A DNA stretch of 64,000 nucleotides from JBHJGP01 sp050331695 (GCA_050331695.1 JBHJGP010000007.1:1-64000); one strand, 5' to 3'; shown: positions 1 to 8,911, counted from the first letter of the stretch. Notes: generated by a model from the letters alone, not told the origin. Made by a program: numbers and translations.

Positions 1-70
1 TTTGTTTTTTTTATTATTTTTTTGGTTTTTGTTTTGCTCTTTTTGTTTTATTGTTTTTTAGCTTTTTATA
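1..70. other. T-rich low-complexity contig edge
   Basis: The first 70 bases are almost entirely T with scattered A and G, unlike the GC-rich rest of the window. The reading frame of the adjacent HigB-like gene stays open to a stop at 59-61. Family-like toxin sequence stops making sense near base 70. I infer a contig end, sequencing artefact or chimeric join rather than functional DNA. Confidence 0.6.
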
Positions 71-115
71 TCGCACCGGGGCCTACCCCCGGATCAGGTC
101 AAAAGGCTAACAAGC

Positions 116-301
116 ATGCTTACCTTGCTGGACCAGGCGGAAGAACCGGAAGATATTGACCTGTTCCCCGGCTGGCGGCTGCATCGCCTCAAGGGCGACC
201 TGAAGGGGTTCTGGAGCCTGACGGTCACGGGAAACTGGCGGTTTGTGTTCCGCATGCAAGGCGGCAACGCATTCGACGTCGATCTGCTCGACTATCACTA
301 G
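116..301 (+). CDS. higB: HigB/RelE-type toxin, 5'-truncated
   Basis: This is the C-terminal part of a HigB-type (RelE/ParE superfamily) mRNA interferase, which cleaves mRNA at the ribosome and is held inactive by HigA. The visible part has the family's late segment: PGWRLHRLKGD, then a GNWRF strand, then a VDLLDYH end. HigB proteins are usually about 92 residues, but only 61 follow the first ATG. The frame remains open upstream to base 62, and the residues just before that ATG (GLPPDQVKRL) look like family sequence. The true start therefore lies in lost sequence, replaced by the T-rich stretch at 1-70. An antitoxin-like gene begins 19 bases after the stop, the usual higBA order. The toxin is probably inactive as it stands here. 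Confidence 0.75.
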   Translation: MLTLLDQAEEPEDIDLFPGWRLHRLKGDLKGFWSLTVTGNWRFVFRMQGGNAFDVDLLDYH

Positions 302-320
302 CGAAGGGCGCGTGCGAGAC

Positions 321-611
321 ATGATGAAGCATCCAGCGCATCCGGGCACGATCATTCGTGAGGAAGTCATTCAGCCGCTGGGCTTGAGCGTCACCGCCGC
401 TGCTGCGATCCTCGGCGTCACCCGCCCTACCTTGTCCAATGTTCTGAATACCAACGCCGCGCTTTCACCGGAGATGGCGATTAGAATCGAAAAGGCCTTC
501 GGGCCGAAAGCCGACCACCTCTTGCGCGTTCAAATGGCTTACGACCTCTCCCAAGCGAGGCAACGGGAAAATGAAATCAAGGTCAAACGGTATCAGGGTC
601 CTTCTCGATAA
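321..611 (+). CDS. higA: HigA-type antitoxin (XRE HTH)
   Basis: A 96-residue HigA family antitoxin: a DNA-binding protein that neutralises HigB and represses the operon. It opens with the HPGxxxREE segment typical of HigA. An XRE-type helix-turn-helix follows (LSVTAAAAILGVTRPTLSNVLN, given here as a region at about residues 23-44), then the AALSPEMAIRIEKAFG segment shared by the family. The start is one of two adjacent ATGs at 321 and 324; the longer open frame from 243 runs inside the toxin gene and is not used. The gene sits 19 bases after the toxin stop, so they are one operon. With the toxin truncated, the antitoxin may be the only functional half at this contig edge. Confidence 0.85.
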   Translation: MMKHPAHPGTIIREEVIQPLGLSVTAAAAILGVTRPTLSNVLNTNAALSPEMAIRIEKAFGPKADHLLRVQMAYDLSQARQRENEIKVKRYQGPSR

Positions 612-704
612 TATCTATTCGGCATTTTCGTCGACAATCTACTGTGCCATTTTGGTGAATTAAGTGCATTTAGTAAACTGTCACCAAAACCCAAACCCGA
701 AGTT

Positions 705-1460
705 CTAGCGAGTGAGGGCAAGAACAACATTGTTCACAAGATCGGTGATCGTGTCGTCTGCCTGGGCCTGCGTGACCACGACGGTAGATGGATGCGCGAC
801 GGTGTTCCGTCGTTTCAACTTGGCTTCGAGTATCTCAACTACATTCTTGTTAAGCAGCCTGGCAGTCCTGCACGCAGCAATGACCTCGCTCTCCTTTATC
901 TCCCCGAAATCGTCGCGAACTGAAATATTCACCAGCTTCTTAGGAAACCGCTTCTGGATAGCGTTGTTGAGGCGATCCAACCTTGTAGTGTCTGCGAGCA
1001 GCCATTCCATGAGATGGTCGTAGGCTAGGTTCCAGACCATTACAATTGTGGCGCGGTATGCCTTCACTTTGTAGCAGCTGAGCGCTTCATTGAGAAAGTC
1101 TCGCTCCGTAACGCTTGGCACTTTGCTCGGCAGATCCGACAGGAGCTTCGAAACGGCGACGACCGAAGGGTTTTTGCCGATCGTTTTATCCATCTCGCGC
1201 CGAACTGTCCCGGCAAGCCTGAATCCACCACCAGCCTTGACCACTTTTGGTGGCTTTTTATTCGCCAGACGATCCAGATACTGGCTGACGTTCGGAGGCT
1301 CGACGCCGGCCTGTCGAAACGCGGTGCGCATTTCAGAAATCGTGAAGGAAGGTTTCCCTTCAATAGCCTCGAGATACCAGCCGAGAAACAATAGCTGGTC
1401 GACCGCTGTCTTGGAGTGGAAGCCGCTGACGGAATCTGTAAACTCATACATACGATCCAA
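705..1460 (-). CDS. Unrecognised winged-helix + HEPN-like protein
   Basis: I do not recognise a named family for this 251-residue protein. The first 90 residues look like a winged-helix domain: a helix (FLGWYLEAIEG), a T-I-S-E-M helix, and a recognition helix followed by a G-G-G-F-R-L hairpin. The C-terminal half (about 115-251) resembles HEPN domains. It has an FLNEALSCY...AYRATIVMVWNLAYDHL-like helix pair and an R218-N-T-V-A-H223 motif, matching the R-x4-6-H signature of HEPN ribonucleases. The TTG at 1458-1460 is preferred because GAGGA sits five bases upstream; an ATG three codons later is possible. One base separates it from the preceding gene's stop, so the two are cotranscribed and probably coupled. 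Nuclease activity and a defence or toxin role are inferences. Confidence 0.6.
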   Translation of the reverse strand: MDRMYEFTDSVSGFHSKTAVDQLLFLGWYLEAIEGKPSFTISEMRTAFRQAGVEPPNVSQYLDRLANKKPPKVVKAGGGFRLAGTVRREMDKTIGKNPSVVAVSKLLSDLPSKVPSVTERDFLNEALSCYKVKAYRATIVMVWNLAYDHLMEWLLADTTRLDRLNNAIQKRFPKKLVNISVRDDFGEIKESEVIAACRTARLLNKNVVEILEAKLKRRNTVAHPSTVVVTQAQADDTITDLVNNVVLALTR

Positions 1461-1461
1461 G

Positions 1462-2070
1462 TCATTCCTCGGCGAGCTTATGCACTTTGTCGAGACCTAA
1501 GTGATTGACCACATAGGTTCCACGCGAGGGTCCCTGATCCAGATATTGGTTCTTCTTCAGACTCCGGAGCGGTTGTGCGAAGTCTTTGGAACCAGTCGGC
1601 CAATGGAGTTTCCGAAAGCACGTATAAACATGATCGGCAGCGATCGCCTCAACGTCCCGCCGATGCTCGCAAAGGAAAGCCACCGATACGAGATACCGAT
1701 CCTGATCGTTCTTTGGCTGATGCTTTTCAGCGTAGGAAGCGAGTGACACGTCGCTATCCAGGTCTATGTCAACTACCTTCCTTTTCGCTGGTCTGCGCGA
1801 CCTGGAGGACGCTGGCTTCGCCGGCGCGTTGTCCAAATCACTATCGTCAGTTTCGGCCGAAGCGTCGATGACATCCTCTTCTACCTGTTCGCTTGGTCCT
1901 ATCATCTGAACAGAGACCTTGGGCGCACGCGGACCGTTGACTGAAGCAGGTCTCAAAGCGTTCTGAATAGCGGTCGTGATCTGCGCAACATCGCCCTCCG
2001 GCATTTCCGCTTCCAACATAATGAAGCGGACACGCGACGTACCGCTACCTTTCGACGTTCTCTTAGCCAT
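1462..2070 (-). CDS. Hypothetical protein, disordered linker + winged helix
   Basis: A 202-residue protein with no family I can name. The N-terminus is short and basic. A segment to about residue 60 contains VRFIMLEAEMPEGD and looks folded. A charged, low-complexity linker rich in D, S, A and K follows (about 60-105). The C-terminal 90 residues look like a winged helix: DRYLVSVAFLCEH, an AADHVYTCFRKL helix, a P-T-G-S-K turn, a helix, and a G-T-Y-V-V wing. The same order of elements occurs at the N-terminus of the downstream HEPN-like protein, suggesting a shared domain used for pairing or DNA binding. Base composition is less GC-rich than the core genes to the right, consistent with acquired DNA. 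Confidence 0.55.
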   Translation of the reverse strand: MAKRTSKGSGTSRVRFIMLEAEMPEGDVAQITTAIQNALRPASVNGPRAPKVSVQMIGPSEQVEEDVIDASAETDDSDLDNAPAKPASSRSRRPAKRKVVDIDLDSDVSLASYAEKHQPKNDQDRYLVSVAFLCEHRRDVEAIAADHVYTCFRKLHWPTGSKDFAQPLRSLKKNQYLDQGPSRGTYVVNHLGLDKVHKLAEE

Positions 2071-2285
2071 GCCGGCGCCCCAACTCTAAATTTGCATACG
2101 AGGCACTCCAATACCACGATAAGTTGTGTTTGATAAACCCGGTCAGGAATGAAGGCTCGATAACTCGTTGGACATTTTCTCTGTGTGTTTGCCTCAAAAT
2201 TTTATCTGATTGATCAACTCAAGGGGAACGAGCAATTCGACAACGGTTTACTACATCCACTCAATTCTGCTGCACGAACAAAAAA

Positions 2286-3593
2286 TCAATCGGCGAAGGG
2301 GTCCTGGACCAGAATGGTGTCGTTGCGGTCGGGGGAGGTGGAGAGAAGGGCCACGGGGGCTTCGACCAGTTCCTCCAGGCGCTTGACATATTTGACCGCC
2401 TGGGCCGGGAGGTCGGCGAAGCTGCGGGCACCGCGGGTGCTTTCGCTCCAGCCGTCCAGCTGTTCGTATACCGGGCGGACGCCGGCCTGGGCGCCGGTGC
2501 CGGCCGGCAGGTGGTGGAGGGTCTGGCCCTCGAGGGTGTAGGCGGTGCAGATCTGGAGCTGATCCATGCCGTCCAGCACGTCGAGCTTGGTCAGCGCCAG
2601 GCCGTCGATGCCACCCTGTTTGACCGCCTGACGGACCAGCACCGCGTCGAACCAGCCGCAGCGCCGGGGCCGGCCGGTGACCGTTCCGAATTCGCGTCCG
2701 CGCTCGCCGAGCGCCCGGCCCACATCGTCGTGGAGCTCGGTGGGAAAGGGCCCCTCGCCGACCCGGGTGGTGTACGCCTTGGTGATACCGAGCACGAAGC
2801 CGACCGCGCTGGGACCGACGCCCGAGCCCAGCGCCGCGCCGGCGGCGAAGGTGTTGGAGGATGTGACGAAGGGATAGGTGCCGTGATCGATGTCGAGCAT
2901 GGCGCCCTGGGCGCCTTCGAACAGGATCCGCCGTCCGCTGCGGCGAAGCTCGTTCAGCCGCAGCCAGACCGGCTCGGTGTAGGGCAGAAGCTTCGAGGTC
3001 AGGCTTGTCAGGCTTTTGAGCAGGGCCGAAGCGTCGACCTCCTCCACGCCGAAGCCCCGGCGGAGCGCGTTGTGGTGGACCAGGAGCGCGTCGAGTTTTT
3101 GTTCGAGGAGGCGGGGGTCGGCCAGATCACAGAGCCTGATGGCGCGCCTGGCGACCTTGTCCTCGTAGGCCGGGCCGATGCCCCGGCCGGTGGTGCCGAT
3201 CTTGCCGGTGCCGCTGTTCTGCCGGTCGAGCTGCAGTTCGCGGGCCCGGTCCAGCTCGCCGTGGAGCGGCAGGATCAAGGGCGCGTTCTCGGCGATGCGC
3301 AGGTTTTCGCTCGAGACGGTGACGCCCTGGGCGCGGAGCTGCTCGATCTCCTCGAGAAGCGCCCAGGGATCGATGACCACGCCGTTGCCGATGATCGAGA
3401 GTTTTCCGGGGCGGACGACGCCTGAAGGCAGCAGCGACAGCTTGTAGGTGCGATCGTCGATGACCAGGGTGTGGCCGGCATTGTGGCCGCCCTGGAAGCG
3501 GACCACCACATCGGCCCGCTCGGACAGCCAGTCGACGATCTTACCCTTACCCTCGTCGCCCCATTGGGAGCCGACGACCGCCACATTGGCCAC
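2286..3593 (-). CDS. purA: Adenylosuccinate synthetase
   Basis: PurA joins IMP and aspartate using GTP to make adenylosuccinate, the first committed step from IMP to AMP, in the cytoplasm. The 435-residue length fits the family. The N-terminal GDEGKGK loop (residues 12-18, with catalytic D13) and the GGHNAGHT loop containing H41 are intact, as are the GTTGRGIGPAYEDK and FEGAQGAMLDIDHGTYP segments. The start lies 12 bases after the stop of the upstream phosphohexomutase gene, so the two genes are probably cotranscribed. Nothing is unusual in the sequence. Confidence 0.97.
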   Translation of the reverse strand: MANVAVVGSQWGDEGKGKIVDWLSERADVVVRFQGGHNAGHTLVIDDRTYKLSLLPSGVVRPGKLSIIGNGVVIDPWALLEEIEQLRAQGVTVSSENLRIAENAPLILPLHGELDRARELQLDRQNSGTGKIGTTGRGIGPAYEDKVARRAIRLCDLADPRLLEQKLDALLVHHNALRRGFGVEEVDASALLKSLTSLTSKLLPYTEPVWLRLNELRRSGRRILFEGAQGAMLDIDHGTYPFVTSSNTFAAGAALGSGVGPSAVGFVLGITKAYTTRVGEGPFPTELHDDVGRALGERGREFGTVTGRPRRCGWFDAVLVRQAVKQGGIDGLALTKLDVLDGMDQLQICTAYTLEGQTLHHLPAGTGAQAGVRPVYEQLDGWSESTRGARSFADLPAQAVKYVKRLEELVEAPVALLSTSPDRNDTILVQDPFAD

Positions 3594-3605
3594 AGGTCAT
3601 GGTTC

Positions 3606-4982
3606 CTAGAGGGAGGGTGGAACGGTCACGCCGCTGGCATCGAGCTGGCTTTTGATCTCGCCCTTGAGCTTCCGGAGGCCGGCCTCGTCCGGGGCCTCGG
3701 CCCGGGCGACGACCACGGCCTGGGTGTTCGACGCGCGCAAGAGCCACCAGCCGCCGTCCATGGTCACCCGGACCCCGTCCAGATCGTCGACGTCCGCGTC
3801 GGTCTCCGCCAGCCGGGCCTTGATCTCCTTGATCACCTCGAATTTGCGCTGGTCGTCGCACTCGATCCGGATTTCCGGCGTGTTCACCACCACCGGCATG
3901 GCATCCATCATCTGCACCACGCTCTGGTCGCTTCGGGCCAGGACGTCGAGGAGCCGGACGCCGACATAGAGCGCGTCGTCGTGGCCGTAGAAGTTGTCTT
4001 TGTAGAAGATATGGCCGGACATCTCGCCGGAGAGCGGCGCCTTCAGCTCCAGCATCTTCGATTTGATCAGCGAGTGGCCGGTCTTCCACATCACCGGCTT
4101 GCCGCCCATGGCTTCGATCGCGTCGAACAGGGTCTTGCTGGCCTTGACGTCGGCAATGATCGGCGCGCCCGGATATTTGGGCAGCAGATCCTTGGCCAGG
4201 ATCTGGATCAGGTGATCGCCGAACAGGATCCGGCCCTTGCCGTCGACCACGCCGATCCGGTCGCCGTCACCGTCGAAACCGATGCCGAGATCGGCGCCGG
4301 AACCGGTTACCGCCTCGATCAAATGCTTCAGATTTTCCGGTACCGTCGGATCCGGAAGGTGGTTCGGAAAGGTGCCGTCGACCTCGGCGAACAGCACCTG
4401 ATGCTCGCCGGGAAGTTTCTTGGCCAGGGCCTCGGCCGCCGGACCGGCGGCGCCGTTGCCGGCATCCCAGACCACTTTGAGGCCGCGATCGGCGGTGTAG
4501 TCCTGAAGCAGGCGATCGATATAGGCATCGAAAACCTCGACCGCCTCGCTCGAGCCCTCACCTTCGGCCATGGCGCCACCGGCGACCCGGCCGAGCTCGG
4601 TGATCTGCTCACCGTAGAAGGACTTGCCGCCGAACATCATCTTGAAACCGTTGTGCGACGGCGGATTGTGCGAGCCTGTGATCTGGATGCCGGCATCGAC
4701 GCCCAGGTGGTGGACCGCGAAATAAAGCATCGGCGTCGGGCCCATGCCGATCGTCTTGCCGCCGATGCCAGCGGCGACGAGACCGTCGACCACCGCGTCG
4801 GAGAGCTCGGGCGAGCTGATGCGGCCATCATAGCCGACGGCGGCCGTGCTGAGACCCTGGTCCTTCATCATGGTGCCGAAGGCCTGGCCGATCGCCCGCG
4901 CGTCCGCCACGTGCAGGGTTTCGCCGATGATCCCACGGATATCATATTCCCGGAGGATTGTCGGGTGGAACTGATGGCTCAT
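3606..4982 (-). CDS. Phosphomannomutase/phosphoglucomutase
   Basis: A 458-residue alpha-D-phosphohexomutase (AlgC/ManB type) that interconverts hexose 6- and 1-phosphates, feeding GDP-mannose and UDP-glucose synthesis. The phosphoserine loop TGSHNP has its serine at residue 104. The metal-binding DGDGDR motif lies near residue 240, and the sugar-phosphate loop R-A-S-N-T-Q is near the C-terminus. A GGGAG-like ribosome site precedes the ATG by about eight bases. It is followed closely by purA and preceded by ugd and galU on the same strand, so it belongs to a nucleotide-sugar supply block for exopolysaccharide or LPS. Substrate preference (mannose or glucose) cannot be fixed from sequence alone. 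Confidence 0.92.
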   Translation of the reverse strand: MSHQFHPTILREYDIRGIIGETLHVADARAIGQAFGTMMKDQGLSTAAVGYDGRISSPELSDAVVDGLVAAGIGGKTIGMGPTPMLYFAVHHLGVDAGIQITGSHNPPSHNGFKMMFGGKSFYGEQITELGRVAGGAMAEGEGSSEAVEVFDAYIDRLLQDYTADRGLKVVWDAGNGAAGPAAEALAKKLPGEHQVLFAEVDGTFPNHLPDPTVPENLKHLIEAVTGSGADLGIGFDGDGDRIGVVDGKGRILFGDHLIQILAKDLLPKYPGAPIIADVKASKTLFDAIEAMGGKPVMWKTGHSLIKSKMLELKAPLSGEMSGHIFYKDNFYGHDDALYVGVRLLDVLARSDQSVVQMMDAMPVVVNTPEIRIECDDQRKFEVIKEIKARLAETDADVDDLDGVRVTMDGGWWLLRASNTQAVVVARAEAPDEAGLRKLKGEIKSQLDASGVTVPPSL

Positions 4983-5050
4983 TGGTGCGCTCCCTCAAGC
5001 GGCGGGTGGTTCAGCCTCGGTTTCGTTGACAAGCCCACGGCCAGCCTCGC

Positions 5051-6373
5051 TCAGTGAGCGATGCCGTTCATCGGTCGGCCGATGGAGGTATAGCTGAAAC
5101 CGGCGGCGGCCACATCCTCGGGCCGATAGACATTACGCAGATCGACGAAGACGCCGCCCCGCATGACGCCCTTCATGCGCTCGAAATCCATGCCCCGGAA
5201 CTCGTTCCATTCGGTGAGGATGACCACCGCGTCGGCTTCCTCGAGCGCCTGATAGGGATCGTCACACCAGACGACATCGGGCAGTAGCGGTTTTGCCTGG
5301 GCCACGCCTTCCGGATCGTAGGCGCGAACGATCGCGCCCTCGGCCTGGAGCGCCGGGATGATGACCAGGCTCGGCGATTCCCGCATGTCGTCGGTATTGG
5401 GCTTGAAGGTGACGCCCAAAACGGCAATCCGCTTCTCGTCGATCGCGCCGCCGCAGGCGTCGACGATCTTCCGGACCATGCGCCGTTTGCGGCCGTCATT
5501 GACGCTGACCACTGATTCGACGATGCGCAGCGGCGCACCCGCCTGCTCGCTGGTTCGCAGCAAAGCAAGCGTATCCTTCGGGAAGCAGGAACCGCCATAG
5601 CCCGGTCCGGCATGCAGGAACTTGCGGCCGATGCGGCCGTCGAGCCCCATCCCTTTGGCCAACTGCTGGACGTCCGCGCCCAACCGCTCGCACAGGTCCG
5701 CCATCTCGTTGATGAAGGTGATCTTGGTGGCGAGAAAACTATTGGTTGCGTATTTGATCAGTTCGGCGGTCTCGAGACCGGTGAACATGATCGGCGTCTC
5801 GATGAGATTGAGGGGCCGGTAGGCGGTCGACAGCACTTCTTTCGCATGGTCGCTCTCGACGCCGCAAACCACCCGGTCCGGGCGCATGAAATCCTCGATG
5901 GCCGAGCCTTCACGCAAAAACTCAGGGTTTGACGCGACGTGGATCTCCAGATCCGGGCGGTGCTTGGCGAAAATGGTCTGCAACTTGCGCCCGGTTCCGA
6001 CCGGAACGGTGGACTTGGTGATGACCACGGCCGGCGCAGTGAGTGCGGCCGCCAGCTCTTCGGCGGCGGCGAAGACATAAGTCAGATCAGCGTGACCGTC
6101 GCCCCGGCGGGTCGGCGTACCGACGGCGATGAACACGGCGTCGATGCCATCGACGGTTCCCTTCAGATCGGTGGTGAAGGAGAGACGGCCCGCCGCCACA
6201 TTGCTTGCCACGAGCTGATCCAAGCCCGGCTCGTAGATCGGTATTTCGCCTTTATTGAGCGCTTCGATCTTGGTCTTGTCCTTATCAACACAGACGACAT
6301 CAAGACCGAACTCGGCGAAACAGGCGCCGGAAACCAGACCGACATAGCCGGTCCCGATCATCGCGATTTTCAT
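5051..6373 (-). CDS. ugd: UDP-glucose 6-dehydrogenase
   Basis: Ugd oxidises UDP-glucose twice with NAD+ to give UDP-glucuronate for surface polysaccharides. The 440-residue protein starts with the Rossmann GTGYVG motif (residues 7-12). It carries the NPEFLREG and FLATKITFINE segments and the catalytic cysteine C263 within GGSCFPKD. The ATG overlaps the galU stop as ATGA, indicating translational coupling, so substrate synthesis and oxidation are made together. Length and motifs are normal. Confidence 0.96.
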   Translation of the reverse strand: MKIAMIGTGYVGLVSGACFAEFGLDVVCVDKDKTKIEALNKGEIPIYEPGLDQLVASNVAAGRLSFTTDLKGTVDGIDAVFIAVGTPTRRGDGHADLTYVFAAAEELAAALTAPAVVITKSTVPVGTGRKLQTIFAKHRPDLEIHVASNPEFLREGSAIEDFMRPDRVVCGVESDHAKEVLSTAYRPLNLIETPIMFTGLETAELIKYATNSFLATKITFINEMADLCERLGADVQQLAKGMGLDGRIGRKFLHAGPGYGGSCFPKDTLALLRTSEQAGAPLRIVESVVSVNDGRKRRMVRKIVDACGGAIDEKRIAVLGVTFKPNTDDMRESPSLVIIPALQAEGAIVRAYDPEGVAQAKPLLPDVVWCDDPYQALEEADAVVILTEWNEFRGMDFERMKGVMRGGVFVDLRNVYRPEDVAAAGFSYTSIGRPMNGIAH

Positions 6374-7263
6374 GACGCAACTCCTCGCGCAGCTTCAAGC
6401 TGGGCCATCACTATAGAACGAAACGCCTCGCTCATCTCCTCGCGTTTGAGCGCTGCGGCCACAATCGCCTCCAAATAACCGAGTTTATCGCCACAATCGT
6501 AGCGCTCCCCTTCGAACAGGAGGCCATGGAAGGGGTGGGTGCCGATCATCTTGTCCATGGCGTCCGTGAGCTGGATCTCACCACCGGATCCCTTCTCATG
6601 CTTGTCGAGATGGGCGAAGACGGCCGGCAAGAGGACGTAGCGGCCGACCACGGCGTAGCGCGACGGTGCGTCCTCGGGCTCAGGCTTTTCGACCATGTTG
6701 CGCGCTTCGATCAGCCGGCCGTCCCGGTCGACCGGATCCAAGATGCCGTAGCGCTTGGTGTGTTCCGGTGCCACTTCCATGGTGGCCAAAACATTGCCGC
6801 CCGTCTGGTGGTGAGCCTCGATCAACTGACCGAAACACGGCTTGTCACCAAGGATCAGATCATCGACCAGCGAGATGGCGAAGGGCTCATCACCGATCAC
6901 GTGGCGGGCGCACCAGACGGCGTGGCCCAATCCGAGTGGTTCCTGTTGGCGGGTATAGACGATGCTGCCGGCCGGCGGCAGCCAGGACCGCATCTCTTCG
7001 AGCTGCGCGTGCTTGCCCTTCTTCTCCAGCGTATCGAAGAGCTCGTAGGCCCTATCAAAATGGTCTTCGATCAACGACTTGCCGCGGCCGGTGACGAACA
7101 CAAACTGTTCGATGCCGGCCTGGATCGCCTCCTCCAGTGAATATTGGATAATCGGCTTGTCGACCACGGGAAGCATTTCTTTGGGCATGACTTTGGTCGC
7201 TGGGAGCATCCTTGTACCCAGGCCCGCGACCGGGAACACCGCCTTCCGCACTGGCGAACTCAT
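6370..7263 (-). CDS. galU: UTP-glucose-1-phosphate uridylyltransferase
   Basis: GalU makes UDP-glucose from UTP and glucose 1-phosphate. From the ATG at 7261-7263 the protein is 297 residues, the family's size. It begins with the nucleotide-binding stretch GLGTRMLPATK followed by MPKEMLPVVDKP. EVAPEHTKRYGI-like and EKP motifs of the sugar-nucleotide fold follow. I chose this start because GGAGAG lies just upstream and the family signature begins at once; an open frame running 24 codons further upstream adds unrelated sequence. The stop overlaps the ugd start by four bases. The mutase, ugd and galU form a pathway from glucose 6-phosphate to UDP-glucuronate. Confidence 0.95.
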   Translation of the reverse strand: MSSPVRKAVFPVAGLGTRMLPATKVMPKEMLPVVDKPIIQYSLEEAIQAGIEQFVFVTGRGKSLIEDHFDRAYELFDTLEKKGKHAQLEEMRSWLPPAGSIVYTRQQEPLGLGHAVWCARHVIGDEPFAISLVDDLILGDKPCFGQLIEAHHQTGGNVLATMEVAPEHTKRYGILDPVDRDGRLIEARNMVEKPEPEDAPSRYAVVGRYVLLPAVFAHLDKHEKGSGGEIQLTDAMDKMIGTHPFHGLLFEGERYDCGDKLGYLEAIVAAALKREEMSEAFRSIVMAQLEAARGVAS

Positions 7264-7425
7264 GGTCTCTCCATTGATCGTGATGAACCGCCGTCCGACG
7301 CCGGATCCAACGCGTGACGGCTGGCGAGGCTGCATCGCTTGGCCGCGTTTCTACCGGCAAGCATAACCGCAGCGCAATTGACAGTTGATGTCGGAACCAA
7401 ACCTTTGCGTACCATGCGCCGCTGT

Positions 7426-8151
7426 TTACCTGCTGCGGCGCCGTCGCTCCAGCAGATGCGCCCGGGCGGCGTTAATCTGAGCGGCAAGAAAGTCAGATCC
7501 ACCCCGATCGGGATGCAGTTTCGCCATCAGCCGTTTGTGGGCCGCCTTGATCGCATCGGCGTCGGCGCCCGGCTCCAAGCCAAGCACGCGATAGGCTTGG
7601 GCATCATCCATGATCGGCCCGTCGGCGCTCGACGACGCCCCGTCATCGGCCGTTCCCGCCGTACCCTGATCCGAGCGCCGGCGCTCCAGATAGGCCTCAA
7701 GAAGCGCCACCGAGTCGGGATCGTTACGGCGACACTCGGCGATCAAGGCGGCGACGGCGGCATTATCCAGATCGGCCAATCGCCGGCCCGCATGGCGCCC
7801 TTGTTTCACCAGACCATCCAGCGCCCCGGTCCGCTGATCCAGCGTCATAGCCAGATAGGCCGTGTCGATGTCGGCATTGGGATCGTCGTGATCCCGGCCG
7901 TCATCCTCCATCGGGTCCGGCGGGCGACGTCCCTTGTTGTAGGCCCGGATCGCGTAGATCGCAGCGCCGATCGTGACGATCGCGAAACCGAGTCTGCCCG
8001 CGAAAAGCAGACCGGTGCTTGCGAGCAGGGCGAAGCCTGCGGCGAACGCCCGGAGCAACTGGGCCAGGTCGTGGACCGGCGCGTTCGCGAACCATCTTAA
8101 GCCCCAAATCAGCCCGAAGACGACCAGCGCACCCAAAAACAGCGTGGTCAT
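7426..8151 (-). CDS. Membrane-anchored J-domain protein
   Basis: A 241-residue DnaJ-domain protein of the Pam18/Tim14-like or DjlA-like membrane type. Two hydrophobic segments lie in the first 70 residues (MTTLFLGALVVFGLIWGL-like, then a segment ending in AAIYAIRAY). An acidic linker and a central helical region follow. The J domain is at the extreme C-terminus and includes DAQAYRVLGLEPGA and the HPD tripeptide in KLHPDRGG, which stimulates Hsp70 ATPase. It is thus a likely DnaK co-chaperone working at the inner membrane. The vWA-like gene upstream ends ten bases before its start, so they may be cotranscribed. The client is unknown. Confidence 0.85.
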   Translation of the reverse strand: MTTLFLGALVVFGLIWGLRWFANAPVHDLAQLLRAFAAGFALLASTGLLFAGRLGFAIVTIGAAIYAIRAYNKGRRPPDPMEDDGRDHDDPNADIDTAYLAMTLDQRTGALDGLVKQGRHAGRRLADLDNAAVAALIAECRRNDPDSVALLEAYLERRRSDQGTAGTADDGASSSADGPIMDDAQAYRVLGLEPGADADAIKAAHKRLMAKLHPDRGGSDFLAAQINAARAHLLERRRRSR

Positions 8152-8161
8152 CGCACCGACG

Positions 8162-8851
8162 CTAGGATTTGGTCAGCAATCGGACCGGGCGCCTGAGTTT
8201 GGCATTGACGTTCTCCAGAGCCGCAACGCCACCGGCTGCATAGGCCGCCACCGCCCGCAACAGGTCTCGAAGCTCGCCCGGACTATGGGCTGAAAAGCTG
8301 CAGTAGGCCCCCTTCGTCAGGCTTGCGATGTTTTGAAAGGCGAGGCGCGCCTTCGCGTCCGCCCCCTCCTGGAAAACAAAGGCACGGACGCCCAGCGAAC
8401 CCAGCTCTCCGGCCAAATGCCCGAGCCGGTCGACGTCTTCCTCGCAACAGTCGCCGTCATAGACCATTGCGGCGACACCCCGCGTCTTGGCCTGGGAGAT
8501 GGCGTGATGCAGAACCCGCTCGATCTGGGTCCGGCCAGCCTGGCACTGCACCTTGGTCATCATCTTCACCAGATCCGCGGGCCGGTCCACCCAGCGGCTG
8601 GCACGGCATTCCCGAAAGCCGCGAAAATAGATGAGCTGAACGTCGAGACCACCCAGGAGTGCCGCCTCGAGAAACATCTGAGACTGGAGATCGCAGGCCA
8701 AATCCCAGGTCGGCTGACGCGATGCCGTCGCGTCCAGCCCGAACATCAACCGCCCTCGACTGGCACCCTCGCGGCGCGGAGTCGCCCGAACCTTTTCGAT
8801 GAAGGCCTGGACGTCCGAGCGCTTGCTCGTTGGCAGGTTTTGTTCACTCAT
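8162..8851 (-). CDS. vWA-like domain protein
   Basis: A 229-residue soluble protein that looks like a von Willebrand factor A domain. A strand ending in LMFGLDATASR gives a D-x-T-x-S metal-site-like motif, and LDVQLIYFRGF is a second core strand. Alternating helices and strands follow, including AMVYDGDCCEEDVDRL and VRAFVFQEG. Such domains mediate metal-dependent protein contacts. No signal peptide is visible, so it is cytoplasmic. It lies between an exported SH3 protein and a J-domain protein on the same strand, with ten bases to the latter. The partner is unknown, and the vWA assignment rests on fold-like pattern rather than close family recognition. Confidence 0.7.
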   Translation of the reverse strand: MSEQNLPTSKRSDVQAFIEKVRATPRREGASRGRLMFGLDATASRQPTWDLACDLQSQMFLEAALLGGLDVQLIYFRGFRECRASRWVDRPADLVKMMTKVQCQAGRTQIERVLHHAISQAKTRGVAAMVYDGDCCEEDVDRLGHLAGELGSLGVRAFVFQEGADAKARLAFQNIASLTKGAYCSFSAHSPGELRDLLRAVAAYAAGGVAALENVNAKLRRPVRLLTKS

Positions 8852-8911
8852 GGGCTAGATGTTTGTCGTTGGCTCCAACTTGTCCAGAGGAAGGAGGACG
8901 CACGCTGAAGG

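Noticed and set aside
3471..5057. Long plus-strand open frame over purA and the mutase
   Set aside because: It is antisense to two confidently identified enzymes and its protein has no recognisable domain, as is common in high-GC DNA.
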